From positions 1-60,438 of the forward strand of contig NZ_MUYM01000048.1 of the NCBI RefSeq assembly GCF_002150765.1: a stretch of DNA of 60,438 bases. Direction: 5' to 3'. The DNA is from Lentzea kentuckyensis. Its GTDB lineage: Bacteria > Actinomycetota > Actinomycetes > Mycobacteriales > Pseudonocardiaceae. The translations under genes and the position numbers were made by a program. The notes below the pieces were generated by a model that was given only the letters and a program-made list of their open reading frames with translations, searched no databases and was not told the DNA's origin. Below are positions 23,785-32,493 of the stretch, piece after piece. Within the stretch, counting starts at the first letter, position 1. Each line of letters opens with the position of its first letter.

Positions 23785-25376
23785 CGCCACTCCCAGGCGT
23801 TCCAGGTGACGTACGAACCGAAGATGCCGACCGGCCGGACGTTGCTCAGGCCGCGGTGACCGGTCGTGACACCGGGCGGGAAGAACAACGGCAGTGACGG
23901 CAGTTCACGCGACCACACGAGTTGTTGGGCCCGCATCAGCTCCCACCGGTGTTGGTCGTCTTCGGCCGTGGTCATCGCATCGAGCAGAGCGTCGTTCTCG
24001 GCGTCGCGCCATCCGCACACGTTGATCCCGTACCACTCGTTCTCGTCCGGGATCTTCGACGAGTGCCAGAGCAGGTAACCGTTGCTCTCCATGCCCATCG
24101 ACCACGCGAACATGGCGAGGTGCGGGAACTGGCGCCGGCGGAACCGCGGAAACGCCTCGTCGGCGGGCGCGAGCTCCACGCGCAGGTCCACCCCCACCCG
24201 GCCGAGCTGGCGTTGCAGCATCAACGCCGCCTCCGGCCTCGTCGACGACGCGGTCCACCGTCCCGTCGCGGCCGGTTTCGTGGTCAGCAGCGACAGCGAC
24301 AGCGGTTCGCCCGCGCGATCGACGAGCACGCCGTCCGGCCCGTCCGTGAAACCCGCCTCCCGCAACAGGTTCCGCGCCCGTTCCGGGTCGTGCGGGTAGG
24401 TCTGCGCCGCCGGCTGGTACGCGGGATGGCTGGGCGGCAACCACGAGGAGGCCGGCTTCGGCACGCCGCTGTGCAGCTCCCGCGAGATCTCCTCGACGTC
24501 GATGGCGTGCGCGAGCGCGTGCCGCACCCGGCGGTCGGCCAGCACCGGGTCGTCGAGGTTGCAGTCGATGTGTTCCCACAGAAGGGAATCGGTGTACCGC
24601 ACCTCCACCTGAGGTGCGCGCTCGGCGATGTAGGCGCCGTCCGCCGGGCTGAACGAGGTCAGGTCGGTCACGTCGACCTCGCCCGCGATCACCGCCTCCC
24701 GCAGCTCTTCCGGCCCCGGGTAGAAGCGGAAGACGATCCGCTCGACCACGGGACATCCCCGCGGATGCTCGCCGTTGGCGCGCACGCTGAGGTGTGAGCC
24801 TTCCACCCACTCCTCGAACCAGTACGCGCCGTTGTACGTCGGTGCGCGCAGGAACGGGTGCACGTCACGAACTTCCTGGCGGTGCAGGTCCTCACCGGCC
24901 AGCAGATGTCTCGGCAGCACGGTCCCCCACTCCTCGAAGGGAGCGAACGGCCGGTCGGCGCGCCAGCGCACCACGAGCGTCAACGGATCGTCGGAAGGGA
25001 CGAGCATCTCGCTGATGCTCTCGATCACCGTGTGGTGCGGGTACGGGGGCGGTGTCGAGCTCAGCAGCTCGTAGGTGAACAGGGCGTCGTGCGCGGTGAC
25101 GGGACGTCCGTCGTGCCACCGCACGCCGTCCCGCAGCCGCCACCGCACCTCGGTGCGCCCGTCCGGCAGGACCCGCCAGCCGCCGTTCGCGCGGGTCGGG
25201 ATCTCGGTCGCGAGCTCGGGCCACGGCCGCCACCGGTCGTCGTAGCGCACGAGTTTGAGCATCACCGTGCTGAGCACGGCCCAGCTGGCGTGCCGGAGGC
25301 TGAAGTCCTGCACGAGCACGTCCGGTTCCTCGCACAGGCCGACCACCACGGCCTCGTAACCGATCGCGGGCACCAC
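23766..25376 (-). CDS. Oligopeptide-type solute-binding protein (SBP_bac_5) without signal peptide, copy A
   Basis: About 536 residues and homologous in layout to the next gene. It has WRLRDGVRWHDGRPVTAHDALFTYELL, YNGAYWFEEW, HIDCNLDDPVLADRRVRHALAHAID and LPLFFPPGV. The protein begins at the fold (VPAIGYEAVVVGLCEE) with no signal sequence. Several GTG starts are possible (25382, 25376, 25373); AGAGG just upstream favours 25376 or 25373. It overlaps or abuts the end of the SRPBCC-PDZ gene, so the three genes form one coupled operon. An isolated pair of cytoplasmic-looking binding proteins is unusual. Confidence 0.85.
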   Translation of the reverse strand: MVPAIGYEAVVVGLCEEPDVLVQDFSLRHASWAVLSTVMLKLVRYDDRWRPWPELATEIPTRANGGWRVLPDGRTEVRWRLRDGVRWHDGRPVTAHDALFTYELLSSTPPPYPHHTVIESISEMLVPSDDPLTLVVRWRADRPFAPFEEWGTVLPRHLLAGEDLHRQEVRDVHPFLRAPTYNGAYWFEEWVEGSHLSVRANGEHPRGCPVVERIVFRFYPGPEELREAVIAGEVDVTDLTSFSPADGAYIAERAPQVEVRYTDSLLWEHIDCNLDDPVLADRRVRHALAHAIDVEEISRELHSGVPKPASSWLPPSHPAYQPAAQTYPHDPERARNLLREAGFTDGPDGVLVDRAGEPLSLSLLTTKPAATGRWTASSTRPEAALMLQRQLGRVGVDLRVELAPADEAFPRFRRRQFPHLAMFAWSMGMESNGYLLWHSSKIPDENEWYGINVCGWRDAENDALLDAMTTAEDDQHRWELMRAQQLVWSRELPSLPLFFPPGVTTGHRGLSNVRPVGIFGSYVTWNAWEWRWTEAS

Positions 25377-25384
25377 GACCACCT

Positions 25385-26101
25385 CTACATCGCCGAGCCG
25401 AAGGTGAGCGGCACCCGGTGCGGCATGCCGTCGCGCAGCACGCCGAACACCGCCCCGTCCCCCGGCTTGTACGGGCTCAGCAACGCGCGGAAGCCGCGGA
25501 AGTCGTCGAACTCGCGGTCGTCCAGGGCCACCACCACGTCGCCCGGCCGCAGCCCCGCGTCCGCCGCGGGCGCGCCGTCGACGACGGCGAGCACCTGGAT
25601 GCCGCGCTGCCCCTCGGTCACGACGTCCGCGCTCACGTACCGCAGTCCCATGCGCAGGCCCTGCCAGACGACCGGCCTGATGTCCTCGCCGTCCTCGACG
25701 TAGGCCTTGAGCACTTTGAGGTCCGTCGCCCAGCCGAGGTCCATGCTCTCGCGCAGCCACTGCTCGGCGACCCCGGACCCGTAGCCCTCCAGCAGCACCG
25801 TCACCGCCGTGCGCCGGTCGTCCAGGTCCTCGAGGTCGATGGTGTTCAGGTAGTGGTAGCTGTCGTTGTCGTTGAACACCAGGTTGTCCTGCACGAGCCG
25901 CCGGGGTGGGTCGACCACCATGAACGTGCCGGGACGAGACGGCCCGTAGGCGTACTCGTAGAGAAAGGACCCGCCGACCCGCAGGTCGAGGTGGGCGTCG
26001 GTGGTCTCCCACCGGTTGAGCTCGCCGGTGTCGGTGAGCGCTGCCCACACCCGGTCCCTGGCCGCTTCGATGATGATCGTGTTGCTGCTGTTCCGCTTCA
26101 T
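25385..26101 (-). CDS. SRPBCC (AHSA1/START-like) domain-PDZ domain fusion protein
   Basis: 238 residues. The first 140 are an SRPBCC ligand-binding fold: IIIEAARDRVWAALTDTGEL, DLRVGGSFLYEY and the long C-terminal helix LRESMDLGWATDLKVLKAYV. Residues about 150-235 form a PDZ domain (GIQVLAVVDGAPAADAGL followed by RPGDVVVALDD and FRGFRALLSPYKPGDG). No signal peptide is present. SRPBCC proteins include CalC, which protects the calicheamicin producer by being cleaved in place of DNA, so a self-resistance role is plausible. ATG 26101 or GTG 26107 may be the start. It heads the operon with the two binding proteins and is divergent from the PLP-enzyme gene. Confidence 0.8.
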   Translation of the reverse strand: MKRNSSNTIIIEAARDRVWAALTDTGELNRWETTDAHLDLRVGGSFLYEYAYGPSRPGTFMVVDPPRRLVQDNLVFNDNDSYHYLNTIDLEDLDDRRTAVTVLLEGYGSGVAEQWLRESMDLGWATDLKVLKAYVEDGEDIRPVVWQGLRMGLRYVSADVVTEGQRGIQVLAVVDGAPAADAGLRPGDVVVALDDREFDDFRGFRALLSPYKPGDGAVFGVLRDGMPHRVPLTFGSAM

Positions 26102-26191
26102 CGGCACCTAACCTCCCGGCGAATTACGCCCACCTTTCTAACCGAGCGGAGACAATGCGCACAACGCTTAGCAAGAATTGCCGTAGAGCAG

Positions 26192-26224
26192 ATATTGCGG
26201 TGCGCCGACCAATTTCCGCAACAT
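26192..26224. promoter_or_regulatory. Inverted-repeat operator in the divergent promoter region
   Basis: ATATTGCGG (26192-26200) and CCGCAACAT (26216-26224) form an inverted repeat with one mismatch and a 15-bp spacer. It sits midway in the 196-bp gap between the SRPBCC-PDZ gene (minus) and the PLP-enzyme gene (plus), and resembles the GTTGCGG sites at 8567-8647. Confidence 0.45.
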
Positions 26225-26297
26225 AGTCCTCATTGCTTGCCGCACACCCCACCAGCAGCTATGTTCAGCGCCAATTGACATCGGGGAAAGGTCCGCC

Positions 26298-27614
26298 ATG
26301 ATCCCTGGGGAAAATGTCTCTCAGGTGCGCAGACGTGCACTCCTGACCGGAGGAACGGTAATTGCCGCGAGTGCGCTGCTGCCCGCGACCGCGAGCGCGA
26401 GCCCGTTCGATCCCGGCGACTGGTCGTCGGTGCGACGCCAGTTCCGGCTGTCGCACGACTACCTCCAGTTCTCGGCGTACATGCTCTCCGCGCAGAGCGC
26501 ACCCGTGCGCGAGGCCGTGGCGAAGGTCCGCGACCAACTCGACGTCGATCCCTATCTGCACGGCCTGGGCGCGAGCGACATCAACCACGGCGTCGGGATC
26601 CGCGCGGCGCTCGCGGACCACCTCGGCGGCGCACCCGGTGAGGTGGCGCTGACCGACAGCGCGACGATGGGCATCGGGTTGCTCTACAGCGGCCTCGGCC
26701 TCGCGCCCGGCGACGACGTGGTCACCACCGAGCACGACTTCTACGCCACGCACGAGGCGTTGCGGCTCAAGGCATCGACGAGCGGCGCCGTCGTGCGCCG
26801 CATCCGGCTCTACGACGACCCGGCCGCCGCGTCCACCGACCGGATCGTCGGTTCCCTGATCGCCGCGATCCGGCCGGAGACCCGCGCTCTCGCGCTGACC
26901 TGGGTGCATTCGAGCACCGGCGTGAAGCTGCCGCTGGCCGAGATCGCCGCGGCGCTGCGGCCGGTCAACGCCGAACGCCCGCCCGCGCACCGCGTGCTGC
27001 TCTGCGTGGACGGTGTGCACGGCTTCGGCGCCCAGGACGTCACCGTCGCGCGGCTCGGCTGCGACTTCTTCATCTCCTCGCTGCACAAGTGGATGTTCGG
27101 TCCGCGCGGCACCGGGTTCGTCTGGGGCACCGAGGACGCGTGGCGCCGCGTGACGCCGGTCGTCCCGAGCTTCTCGATCCCCGCGATCCTCGGCTGGATC
27201 GAGGGCAAACCACCCGTGGGTCCACCGGGAGAGCTCAACACCCCCGGTGGGTATCACACGTTCGAGAACCGCTGGGCGGTGCCGGCCGCGCTCGACTTCC
27301 ACCGCCGCATCGGGCAGGCGCGCATCGCCGGCCGGGTCGTCGAGCAGGCGAGCAGGCTCAAGGCGGCCCTGAGCGAGATGCGGCACGTCCGGCTGATCAC
27401 GCCGCGCGACCCCGCCCTGTCCGCCGGGCTCGTGTGCTTCGAGGTGGACGGCTTCGACTCCACGGGTGCGGTCGAGCGGCTGTTCCACCAGCACCAGGTC
27501 GCGGCGACCGACACCCCGTACCGGCCGTCCTACGTGCGGATGGGGCCGTCCATCGTGACGACGCCGCGTGAGGTCGACCGGGCGGCGGCCGCGGTGGCCA
27601 GGTTGCGGCCATGA
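26298..27614 (+). CDS. Tat-exported class V aminotransferase-fold PLP enzyme
   Basis: 438 residues. An N-terminal twin-arginine signal (SQVRRRALLTGG, then a hydrophobic stretch and TASAS) predicts folded export. The rest is a class V PLP fold like isopenicillin N epimerase or cysteine desulfurase: DSATMGIGLLYSGL for the phosphate, TTEHDFYATHEA, CVDGVHGFG with Asp238 and His241, and SSLHKWMFGPRGTG with the Schiff-base Lys264. ATG 26298 has GGGGAAAGG upstream. Its stop overlaps the next gene's ATG (ATGA). Substrate unknown. A periplasmic PLP enzyme inside a polyketide cluster would act on an exported or cell-wall substrate. Confidence 0.88.
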   Translation: MIPGENVSQVRRRALLTGGTVIAASALLPATASASPFDPGDWSSVRRQFRLSHDYLQFSAYMLSAQSAPVREAVAKVRDQLDVDPYLHGLGASDINHGVGIRAALADHLGGAPGEVALTDSATMGIGLLYSGLGLAPGDDVVTTEHDFYATHEALRLKASTSGAVVRRIRLYDDPAAASTDRIVGSLIAAIRPETRALALTWVHSSTGVKLPLAEIAAALRPVNAERPPAHRVLLCVDGVHGFGAQDVTVARLGCDFFISSLHKWMFGPRGTGFVWGTEDAWRRVTPVVPSFSIPAILGWIEGKPPVGPPGELNTPGGYHTFENRWAVPAALDFHRRIGQARIAGRVVEQASRLKAALSEMRHVRLITPRDPALSAGLVCFEVDGFDSTGAVERLFHQHQVAATDTPYRPSYVRMGPSIVTTPREVDRAAAAVARLRP

Positions 27615-28843
27615 CGGTCTGGTTCCGCGTCGCACGGGTGGTCGCGGTGACCGTGATCAGCACGCCCGCGCTCGCCGTCCTGTACGGGGTTCTGCTCGTG
27701 GTCACGTCCAGGCCCTCCGCACGACGCCGCACCGCCCGCGCGGCGGTCCGCGTCGTCCAGGCGCTCGGACCGGCGTTCGTCAAGGTGGGACAACTGGTCG
27801 CGTCCCGGCGCGACCTCCTGCCGGCCGAGGTGATCAGTGAGCTGTCCGTGCTCACCGAGTCCGTCCGGCCGCTGTCCGCCCGGCGCAGTCGCGCGGTGCT
27901 GCGGCCGCTGATGCCGTTCCTGCGCGAGGTCGACCAACGGCCGGTGGCGGCGGGCAGCATCGCGTGCGTGTACCGGGCGCGCAGGCACGACGGCCGCGAG
28001 GTGGCGCTCAAGGTGCGCAGGCCGGGAGTGGACCGGGCGATGCGCGCCGATCTCGCGCTGGTCCGCGGAACCGCCCGAGTCCTCGCGACGGTGGTGCGCG
28101 GTGTGCCGATCGCCGAGATGACCGGGCACGTGTGCGCCGCGGTGAGCGGCCAGCTGGACTTCGTCGCCGAGGCCCGCAGCCTGGACTCGTTGCGGCACAA
28201 CCTGTCCGGCATCTCCACCGCGCTCGTGCCCGCGGTGCACCACGATCTCAGCACCACCGACTGCGTGGTGATGGACTACGTGCCCGGCCTGTCCTCGACG
28301 ATCGAGCACCGGGGAGAGACCGGGGTGCGGCTGGCGCGGGACACGCTCAAGGTGTTCTTCCGCATGCTGTTCATCGACAGGTTCGTGCACTGCGACCTGC
28401 ACCCCGGCAACCTCTACTACACCCGCGCGGGCGAGGTGGTCGTGCTGGACGCCGGTTTCTGCGTGCTGCTGCCCGATCGGGTGCACCGCCAGTTCACCGA
28501 GTTCTTCTACCACTTCGGCAACGGCAACGGAGAACGCTGCGCCGAGGTGATGATCGACAGCGCGGTGTCGCGGCGGCAGGACGCGGACCTCGCCGCCTTC
28601 CGGGAGGGCGTCGCGGATCTGGTGGCCCGCAACGCACGCGTGCCCGCCAAGGAGTTCAGCATGGCCGGCTTCACGGCGGGACTGTTCGACCTGCAGCGCA
28701 CCTGTGGTCTCTACGGCGACGCCCGGTTCGTCTTCCCGCTGCTGTCGATCCTCGTGCTCGAGGGAACACTGCGCGACCTCCACCCGGACCTGGACTTCCA
28801 GGCGGCGGCGACGCCCTATCTCCTGCGTGCGATGGCGAAGTGA
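27611..28843 (+). CDS. ABC1/UbiB (AarF)-family protein kinase-like protein
   Basis: 410 residues of the atypical UbiB kinase-like family, which aid isoprenoid-quinone and other lipid pathways. An N-terminal hydrophobic segment (residues 10-33) is followed by the family motif KVGQ (58-61, in FVKVGQLVASRRDLLP), an Ala/Ser loop VAAGSIACVYRARR, the catalytic HCDLHPGNLYY and LDAGFCVLL in place of the DFG region. It overlaps the PLP-enzyme gene by four bases and precedes the MFS gene by ten. Such kinases are not usual members of enediyne clusters. A role handling a lipophilic intermediate is inference. Confidence 0.88.
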   Translation: MTVWFRVARVVAVTVISTPALAVLYGVLLVVTSRPSARRRTARAAVRVVQALGPAFVKVGQLVASRRDLLPAEVISELSVLTESVRPLSARRSRAVLRPLMPFLREVDQRPVAAGSIACVYRARRHDGREVALKVRRPGVDRAMRADLALVRGTARVLATVVRGVPIAEMTGHVCAAVSGQLDFVAEARSLDSLRHNLSGISTALVPAVHHDLSTTDCVVMDYVPGLSSTIEHRGETGVRLARDTLKVFFRMLFIDRFVHCDLHPGNLYYTRAGEVVVLDAGFCVLLPDRVHRQFTEFFYHFGNGNGERCAEVMIDSAVSRRQDADLAAFREGVADLVARNARVPAKEFSMAGFTAGLFDLQRTCGLYGDARFVFPLLSILVLEGTLRDLHPDLDFQAAATPYLLRAMAK

Positions 28844-28853
28844 GGAGAAGCCG

Positions 28854-30032
28854 GTGACCGTGCGCAGAATCCTGCTGTACCAGGCGTTCACGAACCTCTC
28901 GTTGTTCATGCCGGTGTGGATCTTCTTCATGCAGGCGGTCCACCACCTCACGCTCACCGAGATCACCGTGATGCTGGGCATCTCGTGGCTCGTCACCGCG
29001 CTGGCCGAGGTGCCGGCCGGTGCCGTCGCGGACACCTTCGGCCGCAAGACCTCGCTCGCACTCGGCTCCGTGCTGGTCGCGGCGGGCGCCGCCCTCGTCA
29101 CCTTCGCGTCGGGGTACGCGTGGGTGCTCGCCTCGTACCTGGTGTGGTCGGCAGGGCTGGCGCTGCAGTCGGGAGCGGACCACGCGCTGCTGTTCGACTC
29201 GCTGGCGCGGGAGGGCAGGGAGGCCGACTACCACTCGGTGGCGTCCAGGTCGTTCGCCGTCGTGCAGCTCGCCCAGGGTGTCGCCGCGGTGGCGGGCGGC
29301 TGGCTCGCGGGCATCTCGCTGCCGTTGCCGATGCTCGCCACCAGTGTGTTCACGGCGCTGTCGCTGGTGTTCCTCATCGGGTTGCGTGAACCCGCCCAGG
29401 AGAAGCAGACCGCGAAGCGGGGATATCGGGAGACGCTGGCCGAAGCGGCCGCGTTCGTCGGCGCTCGCCCGCAGGTGCGCTACCTGATGCTCTACACGTC
29501 GCTCGTCGCGGCCGCGGTCTGGGTCGTGGTGTTCGTGCTCTTCCAGCCCTACCTGGGCGCGCACCTGGTGCCGGTGACGTGGTTCGGGGCGTTGTTCCTG
29601 GTGATCAGGCTGGCCTCGGTGGCGGGATCACGGCTCAGTCCCCACCTCGTCCGGGCCGCGCACGCACCGCGCTGGCTGCTCCTCGCACCCTTGGCGTTCA
29701 CCGTGCTGTTGCTGGGAGTGGCGTTGTCGGGCCCGTGGTGGTGGCTCGGCGTGGCGATCATGGTGCTGCTGAGCTTCGGTCAGGGCGTCTTCCGCCCGCT
29801 GCTGGCCCTGCTGCTCAACGAACAGGCGTCCGCGGCGGTCCGCGCGACGCTGCTGTCGTTGCAGAGCCTCGTCTACACGCTCATCATCGCGACGCTGCAG
29901 CCGCTGGCGGGCGTGCTCGGGGACCACTGGGGTGTGCCCGCGTCCTTCGCGGCGCTGGCCTGCGTGACGACGGGTGCGCTGGCACTGCGGCTCAGCCGGT
30001 CCGGCCGTGCCGTCAGCACTACTTCGACATGA
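28854..30032 (+). CDS. MFS transporter (about 12 helices)
   Basis: 392 residues of the major facilitator superfamily. The signature between helices 2 and 3 reads GAVADTFGRKTSLALG, and about twelve hydrophobic segments are present. GTG 28854 follows GAGGAG. It is third in the operon PLP enzyme-UbiB-MFS, so it is the natural candidate for export of the cluster product. Its end overlaps the convergent VOC gene by 14 bases. Confidence 0.9.
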   Translation: MTVRRILLYQAFTNLSLFMPVWIFFMQAVHHLTLTEITVMLGISWLVTALAEVPAGAVADTFGRKTSLALGSVLVAAGAALVTFASGYAWVLASYLVWSAGLALQSGADHALLFDSLAREGREADYHSVASRSFAVVQLAQGVAAVAGGWLAGISLPLPMLATSVFTALSLVFLIGLREPAQEKQTAKRGYRETLAEAAAFVGARPQVRYLMLYTSLVAAAVWVVVFVLFQPYLGAHLVPVTWFGALFLVIRLASVAGSRLSPHLVRAAHAPRWLLLAPLAFTVLLLGVALSGPWWWLGVAIMVLLSFGQGVFRPLLALLLNEQASAAVRATLLSLQSLVYTLIIATLQPLAGVLGDHWGVPASFAALACVTTGALALRLSRSGRAVSTTST

Positions 30033-30378
30033 TCACGACGTGGTACCCGTCGGGGTCGGCGACGAGTGCCATGTGCTCGCCCCACGGCTGCAACGCGGGT
30101 TCGGACAGCACTTCGACGCCGTGCTCACGAAGATGCGCCACGGCCTTCGCGCAGTCGTCCGCGTACACGCACAGCTGGAACCGCTCGGCGGGCGCGGTGG
30201 CGGGGCGGGCGGGATTCTCACCGATGCCGAGGGCGGAGTCGCCGAGCCTCAGACTGACGTACTTCTCGCCGGCCTCGGCGAAGCGGTAGGTCTCGGTGAA
30301 GCCGAGCAGGTCCTGGTAGAACCCCAGCGACTTCTCGAGGTTCTCGGTGGCGATGATCGGGAACGCGGTCGCGAACAC
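30019..30378 (-). CDS. VOC (glyoxalase/bleomycin-resistance) family protein
   Basis: 119 residues with paired VOC modules: FPIIATENLEKSLGFYQDLL followed by GFTETYRF, and the second half LVADPDGYHVVIMSK. Candidate metal ligands cannot be fixed. GTG 30378 is the start. It converges on the MFS exporter gene with a 14-bp overlap. With the VOC gene at 8178 it brackets the enediyne-type cluster, which suggests but does not prove a resistance role. I see nothing recognisable in 30379-30652. Confidence 0.85.
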   Translation of the reverse strand: MFATAFPIIATENLEKSLGFYQDLLGFTETYRFAEAGEKYVSLRLGDSALGIGENPARPATAPAERFQLCVYADDCAKAVAHLREHGVEVLSEPALQPWGEHMALVADPDGYHVVIMSK

Positions 30379-30652
30379 ACGTCGATGCTAGTGACGCCGT
30401 GGGCGGCCCGCATTCCGCGACACCCGGCCGGGTAACCACTTCCACCTGTTCGAGGGGCCGTTCCACGAACGCGAGAGGGCCGCGCCCACCGTGGTGGACG
30501 CGGCCGTGCGAACCTCGCGGTTTCCCCTTCCCCACCACCACCATCCGGGGGATGGAGCTGGTGCCGGCGAGGTGGAGAGCACGGACCTCCGCGAGGTCCG
30601 GCGGGCGGCCACCCCGGCCCGCGGAGAGGTGGCCGTGACGGGTGACCCGCCG

Positions 30653-30970
30653 TCAGCCGAGACGGGACGCGGCGACCTTGGCGTGCCCGGGCCAGGTCTT
30701 CGCGGAGGACGCGGGCAGCAGCACCCAGTCCTTCATCGGCCTGCCGTTCTTCGCCGGGTCGAACTCCGACGCGTCCTTCGACTTCATCGCCTTCACGTGC
30801 TCGTCGGTGCCCGCGCCCAGCTTGAACGCGACGCCGTCACCGAACAACGCGACGATCGCCTTGCCGGAGTACTTCAGGCACGGCAGGCCGAACATCTTCG
30901 ACGCGGTGAAACCCTGCGGAGTCATCTCCTCCGTGAGCTGTTCGAACGCGTCCTTGGCGGTGGCAGTCAT
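30653..30970 (-). CDS. TfoX N-terminal domain protein
   Basis: 105 residues matching the TfoX/Sxy N-terminal fold: EMTPQGFTASKMFGLPCLKY, then KAIVALFGDGVAFKL and a final KDWVLLPAS...W region. In Gammaproteobacteria TfoX regulates competence, but actinomycete stand-alone copies have no proven role. Its ATG overlaps the stop of the DHA2 exporter gene by four bases, so the two are cotranscribed. Confidence 0.85.
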   Translation of the reverse strand: MTATAKDAFEQLTEEMTPQGFTASKMFGLPCLKYSGKAIVALFGDGVAFKLGAGTDEHVKAMKSKDASEFDPAKNGRPMKDWVLLPASSAKTWPGHAKVAASRLG

Positions 30971-32457
30971 CGAGTGGTCCGTCCTTCCTGGGTTTCGTCG
31001 GCGACATCAGCCGTGGCGGCCGGTGCCGGAGCGGCGGGTGTCGCCGGCATCTTGAGCAGCAGCAGCGCGAGCACGGCGCCGACCAGGGCGAAGCCGCCGG
31101 CGGTGAGCAGGGCGAGGGAGAAGCCCTCCACGACCGCCTCGCCGGGCCCGGTGCGACCGTCCGCGACCGCCGCGGTGGTGCGGCTGGTCGCCACGGCGAC
31201 GAGGATCGCGAGACCGACCGCGCCACCGATCTGCTGCGTGGTGTTGATGAGACCGGACGCCAGACCGGCCTCCTCCGGCGGTGCCAGCGCGGTCGCGGCG
31301 ATGATCACGCCGACGAACGCGAGCCCGGAACCGACGCCGGTCAGGATCGACGGGCCGAGCACGTCGATCAGGAACCCGCCACCGTCACCCGGCGGGCGCA
31401 GTGCCGCGAACCAGAACTGGCCGGCGCCGATCACCACCAGGCCGAGCGCGAGCGTGTTCTTGAACCCGATCCGGGCCACCACCTTGGCGGTGAGGTTGGC
31501 CGTCACGGCGAGCGCGACCGCCACCGGGAGCTGGCCCAGCCCGGACTGCATCGGGGAGAACCCGAGCACCTGCTGCATGTACAGCGTGAGGAAGAAGAAG
31601 TACGGGAACGCCGCCGCGGTCAGCGCGATGGCGGTGATGTTCGCGCCCCGCAGCACCGGTTGCCGGAACACCCGCAGCGGCACCAGCGGCTCCGCGGACT
31701 TCGACTCGATCACGAAGAACGCGGCGAGCAACACGATCGCGAGCGCGCCGAGCAGCAGCGTGTTCGCCGAGGTCCAGCCGACGGTGTTCGCGTTGATCAC
31801 CACGTAGACGAGCAGCCCGAGGCCGAGGGTGACGGTGATCGCGCCGGCCAGGTCGGTCGACCTCGCCTGGGCCGTCGCGCGCAGGCCGGGGAGCAGCGCC
31901 GGTGCCAGCAGCACCGCCGCGATGCCCACCGGGACGTTCACGAAGAGCACGGCCTGCCAGCCGATCCACTCGGTGAGCACACCGCCGAGGATCGCGCCCG
32001 CGGCGCCGCCGACTCCCGACATCGCGGCGAACACGCCGAGCGCCTTGTTGCGTCCGGGGCCGGCGGGGAAGGTGATCATCAGCAGTGCCAGCGCGGCCGG
32101 TGACACCAGCGCCGCGCCGAGGCCCTGGGCCGCCCGTGCCGCGACCAGCCAGACAGGTGTCTGGGCGAGACCGCCGAGCAGTGACGCCGCGGTGAACAGG
32201 ACCAGGCCGAACACGAAGAGCCGGCGAGGGCCGAACAGGTCGGCGCCACGTCCTCCCAGCAGCAGAAAGCCGCCGAAGGCCAGTGTGTACGCGTTCGACA
32301 CCCAGGACAGGTCGTCCTGCGGGAAGTCCAGGCCGCGCTGGATCGACGGCAACGCCACGTTCATGATCGACGCGTCGAGGATCAGGACGAACTGGGTGAC
32401 CGCGAGGAGGGCGAGCGCGAGGCCCGTTCTCGGTGCCGCGGCCGATGATGTCGACAT
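30967..32457 (-). CDS. DHA2-family MFS drug exporter (14 helices)
   Basis: 496 residues of the EmrB/QacA type. Markers: LDASIMNVALPSIQ in helix 1, LLLGGRGADLFGPRRLFV between helices 2 and 3, and GVGGAAGAILGGVLTEWIGWQAVLFVNVPVG spanning the helix-5 antiporter motif region. Proton-driven multidrug efflux is expected. ATG 32457 has AAGGGGG nine bases upstream. It is divergent from a TetR gene across an inverted repeat, the usual arrangement for repressor-controlled efflux. Confidence 0.93.
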   Translation of the reverse strand: MSTSSAAAPRTGLALALLAVTQFVLILDASIMNVALPSIQRGLDFPQDDLSWVSNAYTLAFGGFLLLGGRGADLFGPRRLFVFGLVLFTAASLLGGLAQTPVWLVAARAAQGLGAALVSPAALALLMITFPAGPGRNKALGVFAAMSGVGGAAGAILGGVLTEWIGWQAVLFVNVPVGIAAVLLAPALLPGLRATAQARSTDLAGAITVTLGLGLLVYVVINANTVGWTSANTLLLGALAIVLLAAFFVIESKSAEPLVPLRVFRQPVLRGANITAIALTAAAFPYFFFLTLYMQQVLGFSPMQSGLGQLPVAVALAVTANLTAKVVARIGFKNTLALGLVVIGAGQFWFAALRPPGDGGGFLIDVLGPSILTGVGSGLAFVGVIIAATALAPPEEAGLASGLINTTQQIGGAVGLAILVAVATSRTTAAVADGRTGPGEAVVEGFSLALLTAGGFALVGAVLALLLLKMPATPAAPAPAATADVADETQEGRTTR

Positions 32458-32493
32458 GAGGGTCTACCCCCTTACAACCGGAAGAGGAGGTTC

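Noticed and set aside
30379..30652. Possible small gene in the gap after the VOC gene
   Set aside because: The short frames lack ribosome sites, family motifs and sensible composition; nothing can be supported.
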